64,000 nucleotides of DNA from Flavobacterium covae (GCA_019565575.1 CP067379.1:1302001-1366000), one strand, 5' to 3'. Shown: positions 51,767 to 62,073, counted from the stretch's first letter. Numbers and translations are program-made. The notes: a model not told the origin generated them from the sequence alone.

Positions 51767-52802
51767 ATGAAATACATCAAATTGCCTCACACTGAATTAG
51801 AAGTGAGTGATATTTGTTTAGGAACGATGACTTTTGGTAATCAAAATTCAGAATCAGAGGCACATATTCAAATGGATTATGCTTTTGAAAGAGGAATTAA
51901 TTTTTTTGATACTGCCGAAATGTACCCAATAGGAGGAAATGCACAGCTATTTGGTAATACAGAACGTTATATTGGGAGTTGGTTCAAAAAAAAAGGGAAG
52001 CGCGATCAAGTTATTTTAGCAACCAAAATTGCAGGACCTAACAGAGGGTTAGATTATATTCGTCAACCATTAGATTTTTCAAAAAAAAGTTTGCATGAAG
52101 CAGTTGATTTAAGCTTGAAAAATTTGCAAACAGATTATATAGACCTTTACCAAATGCACTGGCCAGAAAGAGTTATGAATATGTTTGGTAAAAGAGGTAT
52201 GACCGAAATTGATAACCAATGGAAAGACTCTATTTTTGAAATATTAACCATTTTTGATGGTTTGATAAAAAGAAGGAAAAATTAGAAACATAGGTGTTTC
52301 TAATGAAAATCCTTGGGGCGTTATGCGTTATCTTATAGAAGCAGAAAAACATAATTTGCCTAGAATAGCTAGTATACAAAATCCTTATTCCTTATTGAAT
52401 AGACTTTTTGAAGTAGGACTTTCAGAAATTTGTATGCGTGAAAATTTAGCTTTACTAGCTTATTCACCATTAGCCTTTGGATTCCTTACTGGTAAGTATT
52501 TACAAGGGACTCCTGTTGATTCGCGAATGGGAAAATTTCCTAACTTTATTCGTTATACTAACGAAAACTGTTATAAGGTAACTCCTAAATACCAAGAATT
52601 GGCGCATAGTTTAGGACTTACTTTAACAGAGTTATCTATAGCCTTTGTGCATCATCAATCTTTTGTAACTTCTACCATAATAGGAGCAACTTCATTAGAT
52701 CAATTAGAAGAAAACATCAATGCTTTTGAGGTTCGACTTACTGATGAGGTAATAAAAGAGGTTAATAAAATACAAGAATTACATCCTAATCCAGCACCAT
52801 AA
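51767..52802 (+). CDS. Aldo/keto reductase (Tas-like), one frameshift
   Basis: NADPH-dependent oxidoreductase with a TIM barrel, 344 residues after correction. Signatures are LEVSDICLGTMTFG, the catalytic tyrosine in FFDTAEMYP, the lysine in ILATKIAGP and the histidine in LYQMHWPER. Five A at 52267-52271 should be four, restoring FDGLIKEGKIRNIGVSNENPWG. The natural substrate is unknown. Confidence 0.9.
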
Positions 52803-52821
52803 AAGGGGTGTATAAATCATT

Positions 52822-52920
52822 AAGGCTATCCCAAAAAAGTATTTAAAGTATCAATTAAAAAAGATTTATTCTAATTTTTTTGACTCAATAAAAGTGTTAT
52901 AGTATTTGGGATAGCCTTTT
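52822..52920. repeat. Intergenic inverted repeat with 14-bp perfect arms
   Basis: AAGGCTATCCCAAA (52822-52835) and its exact complement (52905-52918) enclose about 70 AT-rich bases, with a T run at the end. It lies between two convergent genes and could act as a terminator. The arm ends resemble those of the elements at 34109 and 51586. Confidence 0.7.
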
Positions 52921-52927
52921 TACAAAA

Positions 52928-54550
52928 TTACAAATTACTGATTATTTTATCTTTAGGATATTTAACAATATAACGTATTCGTATTTTTTGAATTTCGTTA
53001 GGTTTTAATTGAAGATCCCATGTTAAAATCCCCGTTTCTGGGTTTACTTTTGCTCCATTTCTTTCTGTAAGTTCAATTTCTATTTCTTTGTCAGTTGAAA
53101 GAGGGTATTGATCTTTTAGAAGCATATAAATAGTCTCTTTTTTATTGTTTTTAATGACAATGTCATAGGTAAATGTTTGTTCTTTTTTAGAAGATAAAAA
53201 ACGTATACCTGATTGCTCCATTACTTTTTCTCTTTTAATAGATACCTTTTTGTCTCGTCCCATACTTAGGTTAAGTGTATCTGATGTTTGATTCGGATTA
53301 ATAAAAGTTTTTCCGACATATAAACCTTCAAAAATAATATTTGCCTCGCCTGCTAACAGGTTGTATTTTGTATAATCTTTTATTTCGGCCATTAAAAAAG
53401 CTTCTTTTTCTATTTTTGGTGCAGCATAGTATTTAAACGAAGCAGGTATTTTAAAATCTTTTAGCGAAACACTATGAGCTTTACCATTAGATAAAATGTC
53501 ATACGGAATGTCTATTTCAAAAGAAGTTTGTAATTGATTTTCTACAATATTTGTGTAATTGCTTATAGAAGAAGGAGCGGCTTGAGCTGATTCCGCGTCT
53601 ATTGTATTTATTTGTACATCTGCTATTCTACTTTGTAATTGATTCATGACTCCTTTTTTTTGTTGGGATCCATAATTAGGATATCCATAGGTAAGAAACC
53701 AGCTATTTAAGATTGGTGCCTGATTATTTTGATTGGGATTTCCAGAAGATAATGTAAGTTTTATTTTTTTCCAATCAAGTCCAGTATTTTGATAAACTTG
53801 TGCTTTGTAAATCAAGTTAATATTATCTTTTATGTTTTCTGTACGAAGATCATAAAAAGGAATCCAACTAGCATTGGGTGTTATATATGAAATTTCTAGA
53901 GGAATATTTCCGGCAGAAGTATTCATAAGTTGTAAAACCAATTTACCTGTTGTGGTTTTTTCGTTTTTTAAATTGTTGGTTTCAAGTTTAGTATTCAAAT
54001 GATTTAATCGTTCGAGTAACTTTTTTTCTCTTTCTTCAAGAACATTGATGGTGTTACTAGTTTCGGTTCGTTTTAATTTGTAATACTCAACCATTTTGGA
54101 AAGTTCTAGAACACTTAAACCTGAATTTTGACCAAAAACTTGTTGGTTTTTATCTAAAAGCTCAATTGTTTTTTGTTCTGAAATTCGAATGTTTGTTACT
54201 TTATTTAGTTCTTTTTTTAGTAAAGAGATACTATCTTTTACTCTTTTTATTTCAGGAGAATTTTCATTTGTATCGTACTCGGAAATATAATCATTAGTAA
54301 ATTGTATAGATAGAATGGTAACGTGAGATGGGGTGCTTATTTGAATTGAATTTTCATTTAAATAATTCGCTACGTTTTTAACCACGACCTCATGAGTACC
54401 ATTGGTTAAAGGAATATTAGCTTGTTGTATTATTTCAGCTGAATTAAAATAAACTGTTGCTTCTTTTATTTTTGCTTGGGTAAAAATAGGATTTTGTGCC
54501 CAAGCAAAAGCAGAAGTCAATAAAATGAATTTTATAAGAATCTTTTGCAT
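52928..54550 (-). CDS. DUF4139 (MuiA-like) secreted protein
   Basis: 540 residues. Signal peptide (MQKILIKFILLTSAFAWAQ), an N-terminal DUF4140 domain (VYFNSAEIIQQANIPLTNGTHEVVV), a coiled-coil of about 110 residues, and a C-terminal DUF4139 beta domain (VLQLMNTSAGNIPLEISYI, ASWIPFYDLR). Mucoidy-inhibitor family of unknown biochemical role. Intact frame. Confidence 0.85.
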   Translation of the reverse strand: MQKILIKFILLTSAFAWAQNPIFTQAKIKEATVYFNSAEIIQQANIPLTNGTHEVVVKNVANYLNENSIQISTPSHVTILSIQFTNDYISEYDTNENSPEIKRVKDSISLLKKELNKVTNIRISEQKTIELLDKNQQVFGQNSGLSVLELSKMVEYYKLKRTETSNTINVLEEREKKLLERLNHLNTKLETNNLKNEKTTTGKLVLQLMNTSAGNIPLEISYITPNASWIPFYDLRTENIKDNINLIYKAQVYQNTGLDWKKIKLTLSSGNPNQNNQAPILNSWFLTYGYPNYGSQQKKGVMNQLQSRIADVQINTIDAESAQAAPSSISNYTNIVENQLQTSFEIDIPYDILSNGKAHSVSLKDFKIPASFKYYAAPKIEKEAFLMAEIKDYTKYNLLAGEANIIFEGLYVGKTFINPNQTSDTLNLSMGRDKKVSIKREKVMEQSGIRFLSSKKEQTFTYDIVIKNNKKETIYMLLKDQYPLSTDKEIEIELTERNGAKVNPETGILTWDLQLKPNEIQKIRIRYIVKYPKDKIISNL

Positions 54551-56583
54551 AATATGAAAGTTTATACTTTATAAGAGTACAATTTAGTGCAAAAGCTTTG
54601 AAATTAAATAAAAAACTATTGAAAAATCTTTTTTCAATAATTGTCAAACTATCTAAACGAGTTGTGTCTTTTGGTGTTTTAATACGTAACAAATTTCTTG
54701 CTTTTCCTGATATATATATAGGAACGGATTGACCAATGGTATCTTCAGAGGTTATTAAACCTCTTTTTAACATTAGATTTTTTATGAATTTTTGATGCCT
54801 TTCAGCACCTGATTTTTGTTTTCCAATTTCGTTAAATTGATACATAAACTTTTTAGGTTTAGGAACTATAGAAGCTAGAAATAAACACTCATTTAAGCTC
54901 ATTTGTTGCGGTTTTTTCTGAAAATAAAATTCAGCAGCTTCACTTATACCATAAATATTAGGTCCCCATTCTATGATATTAAAATAGACTTCTAGCATTC
55001 TTTGTTTAGAAGTAATCTGGTTATTCTCTAAAATATAAACTAATAATATTTCTTCTAATTTTCGAGATAATGTTTTTTCGCGAGTTAAAAAAACATTTTT
55101 CACTAATTGCATACTTATCGTACTGGCACCTCTTGCAAAACGTTTAGTACGTATATTTTTCGTGATAGATTGTTTAAAAGCTTCCAGTAATAAATCCTCG
55201 ATGTCTAAAAAAAGAGGGATCTTCACTTGTTAAGACAGCATTTTTTAGATAAGAAGGAATAGAGTCAAAAGGAGTGTAGTGAGGATTCGTATTCCCTATC
55301 CAAATAGGACGTTGAGGAACTCCATTTTCAATAGCTCTGTATTCAAATTCAGAATTTAACTTTTCTAAATTAGCCTGTCCATACTTTAAAATTTGCAGGT
55401 TGTTTTTATTTAATTTACTATCAAAAATTAATTGATGTGGTTTGTTACTATTTATTTGAAAGTTTAAATGATAATCAAAGTCACCATTTGCTTGCATTCC
55501 TTCAAAATGGCTAAATAGACCAGTAGGTAGTGAGGTGATAAAATCTTGCGCTTTAATTTTTTCTAAATCTAATTTGATTTTATAAAGTGTATCTTGGGCT
55601 GTATTATACTCTAAATAAGGTTTTACCTTTATTTTATTAAGTCTGGCTAATGAGTTCTGACTGAGCGAAATAAAATTACTTCCTAATACAAATTGATAAT
55701 CAAACTCAGCTTCTTTAATAACTACATCTTTAGAGGCTATTTTAGGATGATTAATGGTAAGATTGTTTATAGAGGCTAATCCATTAATGGTTAATTCTCC
55801 AAAATTCATATCAATTTGATCTACTTTTAATCGAATTTTGTCAAAACCTGTTTTGAGTCCCCATTTTTCCTGTAAATAAGGAAGTGTTATTTGAGTTGTA
55901 TCCGCTGATTGAATTAATAAATCCGTTTGTTTTTTGCGAGCATTAGCATATCCTTGTAGATTCCATTTTTGAGAAAAATGATCTGTTGTAATTTGTATTT
56001 GAGTGTTTAATTTTTCACCTTCTAAAGAAAGATTCTGCATTTGAAAAGTTAGTTTTTTATCCATATCTTGTATGCGAAGGGCTAAATTTTGTAAACGCAT
56101 TTGAGTAGGTATAAGATTGAGTATTTTGGTTAAAATACGATTAACAAGTTGTGCATAATTTCGCTTTCCAGTATTTATTTCTTCCGATTTGTCTTTTTTT
56201 AGAAAGGCACTAAAATTGGTTCCTTTTTCGTTTTTTACTAGCTGAATAAAACCTTTTTCAATTTTTAAATTTTGAAGTTGTAAATCTCCTGTGATGATTT
56301 TTAAAAGACTGATTTCTGTTTCAATCTTTTTAACAGATACTAAAGTGTCTTTATTCAAAGGAAGTATTTGAATATCTTCTAAGACAATACTAGAAGTACC
56401 TGTAAAAGAAGCTTTACCTATTTGAAAAGTTGTTTCATAATCCGTTTCAAATTTATTTTGAGTTTTTAAAATAGCTTGTTCTAATAAGGTATCACGGAAA
56501 AAATATACAATTCCTATGAATAAGATTAGTAGAATAGGTAATATTTTAATAAATAAAAATAGCCATTGCTTTTTTGTTTTCAT
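54444..56583 (-). CDS. Membrane-anchored GT51 peptidoglycan transglycosylase with AsmA-like region, frameshifted
   Basis: N-terminal anchor (WLFLFIKILPILLILFIGIVYFF), then about 380 residues of AsmA-like repeats, then a glycosyltransferase family 51 domain with the catalytic motif LTSEDPSFFRHRG and STISMQLVKNVFLTREKTLSRKLEE. There is no transpeptidase domain. CTTCCAG at 55181-55187 stands for CTTCAG and restores RGFITEAFKQSITKNIR. As printed the frame overlaps the next gene by about 107 bases; a short A run near 54637 would give a stop at about 54616 instead. Makes glycan strands from lipid II, by family. Confidence 0.85.
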
Positions 56584-56586
56584 AAA

Positions 56587-57021
56587 TCAGGTTATTGGGG
56601 TAATGAAGCTATAAAATTTTTTATTTCTTTTTTGTGCTGCATATTTTTTTTGAAGAGAGCTTTCCTGTTCCATGCGGTTATAGTATTCTATTGCTTTGTT
56701 GTCAAAAAAAAGTTGTTGATTATGGGCAGGATTAGGTATTTGAGGATAGGTTTTATGAAAAATCATTTCATGTGTTATAAGATTGAAGATGAGTTTGAAC
56801 CCAAAAGTATTATCAGGAATCCGTATTTTTTGAGGTTTTCCAAATACACCTTCTGTAGTCATTAGTATAGGTTTAGGGACTGTTTTCTCTCTGAGTTCAA
56901 ATCCTTCAAAATTAGGGTGTATAATGTCAAATGTTTTACTAACGTATTTGGCAGCAGCTATAGTTTTGCCTAATTCATGATAAGTTTGTACAGTTTGGAG
57001 GATTTCATTCAATGATTTCAT
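56587..57021 (-). CDS. Hypothetical protein with an HEMIFH stretch
   Basis: 144 residues, no signal peptide, 11 bases downstream of radA on the same strand. N-terminal helix (NEILQTVQTYHELGKTIAAA), a proline-rich middle (RKTVPKP-like), and ITHEMIFHKTYPQIPNP, which resembles but does not match the HExxH of zinc metallopeptidases. I do not recognise the family, and an internal deletion or end frameshift cannot be excluded. Likely co-transcribed with radA. Confidence 0.5.
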   Translation of the reverse strand: MKSLNEILQTVQTYHELGKTIAAAKYVSKTFDIIHPNFEGFELREKTVPKPILMTTEGVFGKPQKIRIPDNTFGFKLIFNLITHEMIFHKTYPQIPNPAHNQQLFFDNKAIEYYNRMEQESSLQKKYAAQKRNKKFYSFITPIT

Positions 57022-57032
57022 AGGTTTTTTGT

Positions 57033-58394
57033 TTATCCAAATAATTCACTGATTACATCTTCAATTTTGGCAACTAGCTTTATTGCTATTTGATGATTTT
57101 TCAATGATATTTTACTATATTTAGATACAAATATGGTTGAAAAACCAAGTTTTTCCGCTTCTTGTATTCGTTGATCAATTCTATTAACGGGGCGTATTTC
57201 TCCTGACAAGCCTACTTCTCCTGCAAAACATATATCTTTTCCTACTGAAATATCTTCGTTGGAAGAAAGTATAGCAGCCACAACAGCTAGATCAATGGCT
57301 GGATCATCTACTGTAATTCCGCCTGTAATATTTAAAAAAACGTCTTTAGACCCTAATCGGAAGCCTGCTCTTTTTTCTAAAACAGCAAGTATCATATTGA
57401 GTCTTTTGGCATTATAACCCGTAGTACTTCTTTGGGGTGTACCATATACGGCTGTAGAAACGAGTGCTTGTATTTCAATCATTAGAGGGCGCATACCTTC
57501 CATGGTTGTGGCTATAGCGGTGCCTGATAATTCTTCATTTTTATGAGATATTAATATTTCAGAAGGATTACTGACTTCTCTAAGCCCTGATCCAAGCATT
57601 TCATAAATGCCTAGTTCTGATGTAGAGCCAAAACGGTTTTTGAGTGATCGTAAAATGCGATAAATATGATTTCGATCTCCTTCAAATTGTAATACGGTGT
57701 CTACCATGTGCTCTAAGATCTTAGGTCCTGCAATGGTGCCGTCTTTTGTTATATGACCAATTAGAATAACAGGTGTATTGGTTTCTTTAGCAAATTTAAT
57801 AAGCTCTGCGGTACATTCTTTAATTTGAGAAATACTGCCTGCTGAAGATTCTATATAATCCGTTTGTAAAGTTTGTATGGAGTCTATTATAACCACATCG
57901 GGTTCAATCGTTTCAATTTGCCTAAAAATGTTTTGAGTTTTGGTTTCTGTTAATATATAACAATTATCATTTTCGGTGGTAATTCGTTCTGCTCGCATTT
58001 TTATCTGTTTCTGGCTTTCTTCACCTGAAACATATAGCGTTTTATAAGGTAATTTAAGAGATATTTGAAGTAATAAAGTACTCTTACCAATACCAGGTTC
58101 ACCTCCTAATAAGGTTAGCGAACCTGGAACTAATCCGCCACCTAAAACGCGGTTTAATTCCCCATCAGTTGTATTCATTCTAATTTCTTCCGTAGAATCA
58201 ATTTCATGAACTAAAAGAGGCTTTGGTACTCTTTTATGAGTAGGAGACTCGGTTTTCCAAGTAATTTTTTCTTCTTTTTGAACAATTTCTTCAACTAAAG
58301 TATTCCATTCTTTACAAGATGTACATTGTCCTTGCCATTTAGCAAATTGACTGCCGCAACTTTGACAAAAAAAAGAGGTTTTTATTTTGGCCAT
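57033..58394 (-). CDS. radA: DNA repair protein RadA
   Basis: RecA-like ATPase that helps branch migration in recombination. 453 residues: N-terminal four-cysteine zinc finger (CQSCGSQFAKWQGQCTSCKEW region), Walker A GGEPGIGKSTLLLQ, the RadA-specific KNRFGSTSELGIYEM, and a C-terminal Lon-like domain (GGITVDDPAIDLAVVAAILSS). Intact frame. Its start overlaps the end of the upstream esterase gene by 13 bases. Confidence 0.94.
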   Translation of the reverse strand: MAKIKTSFFCQSCGSQFAKWQGQCTSCKEWNTLVEEIVQKEEKITWKTESPTHKRVPKPLLVHEIDSTEEIRMNTTDGELNRVLGGGLVPGSLTLLGGEPGIGKSTLLLQISLKLPYKTLYVSGEESQKQIKMRAERITTENDNCYILTETKTQNIFRQIETIEPDVVIIDSIQTLQTDYIESSAGSISQIKECTAELIKFAKETNTPVILIGHITKDGTIAGPKILEHMVDTVLQFEGDRNHIYRILRSLKNRFGSTSELGIYEMLGSGLREVSNPSEILISHKNEELSGTAIATTMEGMRPLMIEIQALVSTAVYGTPQRSTTGYNAKRLNMILAVLEKRAGFRLGSKDVFLNITGGITVDDPAIDLAVVAAILSSNEDISVGKDICFAGEVGLSGEIRPVNRIDQRIQEAEKLGFSTIFVSKYSKISLKNHQIAIKLVAKIEDVISELFG

Positions 58395-59665
58395 TGGGTA
58401 TTAATTCTCTTTTTACTTTCTTCTTTTAGTGGTTCGGTTGATGTTTCAGAAGGTGTTTCTAAAATATTTTCTTCTGTTTTTTGATCTTTTGCTTTACCAC
58501 CTTTCATTTTATTCTTTTTAGGAAGTTTGGTTTTAAGTTCTTCCGCTTTATTCATCATGAAATCCTTCGTAATGTCTCCAATTTCTGTTTTATTAAAAGA
58601 ATCTTGATAAAATTTTAGGGCTTTTTTTATTTCACCTCTTTTTTCCCAATACATTCCCATGTGATACTCATACAACATTGTTTTTTCATATTGTTGACCT
58701 GAAATCTGAGCTAAAAGTTCATATTCATACCAAGCTTCATTTTTTTTAATAGCTGTTTCAATGGCTTTCATATCACTAAAACGGATCTTGGTTTTTAATC
58801 CTAATGATTTTTCTATTGCGTCATATTTTTTGTTAAGATAATCTACATAGCCTTCTTTTAAAGGACTAATGTTATCTTGATATTCCATAGCGGTAATAGG
58901 TTGATATATTTCAAAAAACTGATAAAGAGCACTAGGGATAGCGTTGGGGGCTATTCCGTAATGAGCTAATCTTTTGAAGTAATCAAACTTGTAATTTAGA
59001 AAATCATTTTTGATGGTTTGTATATTTTTATCTAATGTTTTAATGTTTTTTTGAAATTTTTTTAAGTCACCATCAGAGGTTGCTTGGTAGTAAAAAATAG
59101 GTTTTTTTGTTTCTGAAAGTCTTTGTGCTACTATTCCCTCCATTCCATTTGCTAGTTCTGGACTAATAGAGATGTAACCATCAAACAAAGGGTTTTCTTT
59201 GTATAAAAAAGCATTTAAAAAACCAGCTGTTACATCCATACCCGCTATTATACGAAAAGGAGCTAATCGGTATTTTTTTTCTAGATGAGGTAAAAGTTCA
59301 GTACCTATAAATTCAAAAAAATCAGCACCTTTCTTTGTTGGTAAACCTTCTGCTGGATCAAATTGTGAATCATCATAACGTTCGTTGTTTTTATTTTGAT
59401 TAATACCAACTAATATTACTTCTGGTAGATCATCCCAATAATTACCATAACGTAAAGTACTTTCAAATGATGGGAATAAAAATTCTCCATCAAGTACCAA
59501 TATCATAGGATAACTACGTTCTGGATTAGTGCTATAAGAGGTAGGTAACTTAACTGTAATATCTCTTTTTGTATTAAGTTTTGCAGAGAAAAAGTGGTCT
59601 ACTGTTGTCTGAGAAAATAGATTCAATGAACAAAAGAAGGCAAACGCCCATATAAAATTTTTCAT
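58382..59665 (-). CDS. Alpha/beta-hydrolase-fold secreted protein (esterase-like), nucleophile motif altered
   Basis: 427 residues. Signal peptide (MKNFIWAFAFFCSLNLFSQ), then an esterase-like core: PMILVLDGEFLFP, VILVGINQNKNNERYDD and the elbow region IIAGMDVTAGFLNAFLY. The usual G-x-S-x-G nucleophile is replaced by G-M-D-V-T-A-G, so classical serine hydrolysis is doubtful. A TPR-like stretch (YEYHMGMYWEKRGEIKKALKFYQDSF) and a lysine-rich tail follow. It overlaps radA. Confidence 0.75.
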   Translation of the reverse strand: MKNFIWAFAFFCSLNLFSQTTVDHFFSAKLNTKRDITVKLPTSYSTNPERSYPMILVLDGEFLFPSFESTLRYGNYWDDLPEVILVGINQNKNNERYDDSQFDPAEGLPTKKGADFFEFIGTELLPHLEKKYRLAPFRIIAGMDVTAGFLNAFLYKENPLFDGYISISPELANGMEGIVAQRLSETKKPIFYYQATSDGDLKKFQKNIKTLDKNIQTIKNDFLNYKFDYFKRLAHYGIAPNAIPSALYQFFEIYQPITAMEYQDNISPLKEGYVDYLNKKYDAIEKSLGLKTKIRFSDMKAIETAIKKNEAWYEYELLAQISGQQYEKTMLYEYHMGMYWEKRGEIKKALKFYQDSFNKTEIGDITKDFMMNKAEELKTKLPKKNKMKGGKAKDQKTEENILETPSETSTEPLKEESKKRINTQWPK

Positions 59666-59788
59666 ATCTGTGTATTTTATTTATAATGTCTTCATATTAT
59701 AAAATTGCCTTTAATTGTGTAAATAGTTTGTTATAGGCTAAAATTTATAAAAAAATCATCTGTTTAGTTGGTGAAGCAAGTTACTAAA

Positions 59789-60751
59789 TTATTTTTTTTT
59801 AGTAACAATTGGTAAAACGGAAAATGAAAAGATGCCTAGAAGAATTGTAATTAAAAGTTGAGATGTCCAAACAATCCATCCAAAAGCATTTCCTGCTTCT
59901 ATAGGGATTTTATATAAGACTAAAATTTTTGCTATCAAAACAGGGAAAAAGCCAAATCCACCGTTAGTAAATGACATGGTTAGTCCTCCTATTACGAAAG
60001 CGACAAGTATTGTTCCAAAATTAATTGTGCTGGTAGCTTCTAATGCAAATACGGTAATATAGAACATTAGTACATAGGAAAACCAGATTAGAAAAGTAAA
60101 AAATAAAAAACGCCATTTATTAGGCATGTATAATAAACTAAAAATACCTTCTTTTAAACCTGCAATTTTTGACTTAAAAAGGAGGATGTACTTCCAATTA
60201 GAATAGCTGTACAATAATAAAAAACTAACGCCTAATATAAATCCTATGATTAAAAGTATAATTAGTTTTTCGATAGGGATATAGGTAAGTAAAAAACTTT
60301 TTAACGTATTTATTTCTAATATTAAGGCGCTGAATACAAATAATAAGAGAAAAATTAGATCAACAATTCGCTCAGCTATGATCGTTCCAAAAGCTTTATC
60401 AAAAGGGACATCTTGGTATTTTTTTAGGAGTAATGCTCTAGAAAATTCACCTGATCTAGGAATTGTTAAATTTACGAAATAGCCTATACAAACTGCCAAG
60501 AAATTAAGTTTGAAATTGGGTTTTACCCCTATTTCTTGTAGTGCATATTTCCAACGATAAGCTCTAAAAATACAACCCAAAATAGCTATAAATAAAGAAA
60601 TTGTAACAAAACTATAATTAGCCGTTGTAAAGTACAATTTCATTTGAGCAATTTGCTTTTCGGTAAATGAATTATATGTATAGTAAGTCAATCCAGCACC
60701 TAATAGTAATGGAATGATCAAACTAGCATAAGAGCGTATTTTGCTACTCAC
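59789..60751 (-). CDS. Flippase-like membrane protein (lysylphosphatidylglycerol synthase TM domain family)
   Basis: 320 residues with about eight hydrophobic segments. Family features are RAYRWKYALQEIG, NLTIPRSGEFSRALLLKKY and GTIIAERIVDLIFLLLF. This is the membrane part of MprF-type proteins without the synthase domain, usual in bacteria. A lipid or polyisoprenoid transport role is inferred for the family. It starts one base after the panD stop. Confidence 0.85.
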   Translation of the reverse strand: MSSKIRSYASLIIPLLLGAGLTYYTYNSFTEKQIAQMKLYFTTANYSFVTISLFIAILGCIFRAYRWKYALQEIGVKPNFKLNFLAVCIGYFVNLTIPRSGEFSRALLLKKYQDVPFDKAFGTIIAERIVDLIFLLLFVFSALILEINTLKSFLLTYIPIEKLIILLIIGFILGVSFLLLYSYSNWKYILLFKSKIAGLKEGIFSLLYMPNKWRFLFFTFLIWFSYVLMFYITVFALEATSTINFGTILVAFVIGGLTMSFTNGGFGFFPVLIAKILVLYKIPIEAGNAFGWIVWTSQLLITILLGIFSFSVLPIVTKKK

Positions 60752-60752
60752 G

Positions 60753-61103
60753 TTATTCTAATGAATTGTTTTCTTCATTAGGAAATACAATAGAAGGTTT
60801 GAAGTTTTTGGCTTCACTAATCTCTATGCTTCCGTACGAAATAATAATAATAATATCTCCTTGATGTACTTTACGCGCAGCAGGTCCATTTAACGTAATT
60901 TCACCACTGTTTTTAGGTCCCTTGATAGCATAGGTTTCTAAGCGTTCTCCATTGTTGACATTAACAATAGATACCTTTTCGCCTTCAAAAATATTGGCGG
61001 CTTCCATTAAAACTTCGTCAATAGTTATACTTCCGATATAATTTAAATCGGCACCTGTTACTTTAACTCGGTGAATTTTTGATTTTACAACTTCAATTCG
61101 CAT
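60753..61103 (-). CDS. panD: Aspartate 1-decarboxylase
   Basis: Makes beta-alanine for pantothenate. The 116-residue proenzyme self-cleaves between G24 and S25 (NYIGSITID), the serine becoming the pyruvoyl cofactor. IYEG-like [16 protein letters not shown] and [17 protein letters not shown] are standard. Gap of 14 bases to panC; same transcript. Confidence 0.94.
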   Translation of the reverse strand: MRIEVVKSKIHRVKVTGADLNYIGSITIDEVLMEAANIFEGEKVSIVNVNNGERLETYAIKGPKNSGEITLNGPAARKVHQGDIIIIISYGSIEISEAKNFKPSIVFPNEENNSLE

Positions 61104-61117
61104 GGCACAAAGTTATA

Positions 61118-61966
61118 TTATTTTAGTGAAATGTTGTCAATTAAACGTATATTGTTTACAAAAACAGCTATAAAAGCACGGTAAACTTTGTTTGGTAATT
61201 TCTCCCTACAAGTTTTTAAAGTTTCTTCTTCTGCTATTTCAAAATATTCTAAATCAAATAAAGATTGTTTTGAAAATTCTGTCTGTACCCATCTTGTTAA
61301 ACTTTCAGGGGATTGATTGTAAAAATTGTTTTTGACAGCAGTTAGTGTTTCAAAAATAAAAGAGGCTTCTGCTTTTTCTTGTAGAGATAAACGTTGATTT
61401 CTTGAACTCATGGCAAGACCATTTGCTTCTCGATAAATAGCACAACCTACAATGTTTACAGGGATGTTATAGTTTTTGACTAATTTTTTAACAATTTGTA
61501 ATTGTTGAAAATCTTTTTCTCCAAAATAAGCATTTGTAGGATTAATAATTTCAAATAATTTTTTAACAATAGTTCCTACACCATCAAAATGACCAGGTCT
61601 GTGTTTGCCTTCCATTTCAAATTCTAAACCGTCATATTCAAAATGAGTAGATACGGTATTGCCTTCATATATGTCCTCAATAGTAGGGGCATAAACAATG
61701 ATGTTAGGGTTGAAGGTGTTAATCTTGCTTAAGTCCTCTTCTAAAGTTCGAGGATATTTATCAAGATCTTCTTGGTTGTTAAATTGAGTTGGGTTTACGA
61801 AAATACTTACAACTGCAAGATCGTTATAATTTAAAGCTTCTTCTACCAATGACAAGTGTCCTTGGTGCAAAGCTCCCATAGTAGGAACAAAACCAATTGT
61901 CTTTTTTGGATTTAAAAAAGTATCTAAATGTCTTTTTAATTCGCTTTTTTGAGTAAATAAAGGCAT
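61118..61966 (-). CDS. panC: Pantothenate synthetase
   Basis: Joins pantoate and beta-alanine with ATP. 282 residues: FVPTMGALHQGHLSLVEEA (HIGH-like), SIFVNPTQFNN, EGKHRPGHFDGVGTIV, and FGEKDFQQLQIVKKL. Intact frame. Followed by panD and a flippase-like gene on the same strand. Divergent from the starch synthase gene. Confidence 0.95.
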   Translation of the reverse strand: MPLFTQKSELKRHLDTFLNPKKTIGFVPTMGALHQGHLSLVEEALNYNDLAVVSIFVNPTQFNNQEDLDKYPRTLEEDLSKINTFNPNIIVYAPTIEDIYEGNTVSTHFEYDGLEFEMEGKHRPGHFDGVGTIVKKLFEIINPTNAYFGEKDFQQLQIVKKLVKNYNIPVNIVGCAIYREANGLAMSSRNQRLSLQEKAEASFIFETLTAVKNNFYNQSPESLTRWVQTEFSKQSLFDLEYFEIAEEETLKTCREKLPNKVYRAFIAVFVNNIRLIDNISLK

Positions 61967-61987
61967 ATAAAATTCTTAAAATAAGTG

Positions 61988-61995
61988 CAAAATTA
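61988..61995 (-). promoter_or_regulatory. -7 box for the panC-panD operon
   Basis: Minus-strand TAATTTTG followed by C, 21 bases before the panC ATG. It mirrors the identical box on the plus strand at 62027-62034. Confidence 0.55.
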
Positions 61996-62026
61996 CTATT
62001 TTAGTCGTTATCTCCGTAAAAATTTG

Positions 62027-62034
62027 TAATTTTG
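62027..62034 (+). promoter_or_regulatory. -7 box for the starch synthase gene
   Basis: TAATTTTG followed by C, 39 bases before the ATG at 62074. The TTG inside it (62032) is in frame with the gene but is promoter. Confidence 0.55.
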
Positions 62035-62073
62035 CGTGGATTTGTGTCCAATAAACAAAACAGTAAAGTAAAG

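Noticed and set aside
54444..54550. 107-base overlap of two same-strand genes
   Set aside because: The overlapping tail is not like the family. A short A run near 54637 would give an earlier stop, so the overlap is probably an artefact.
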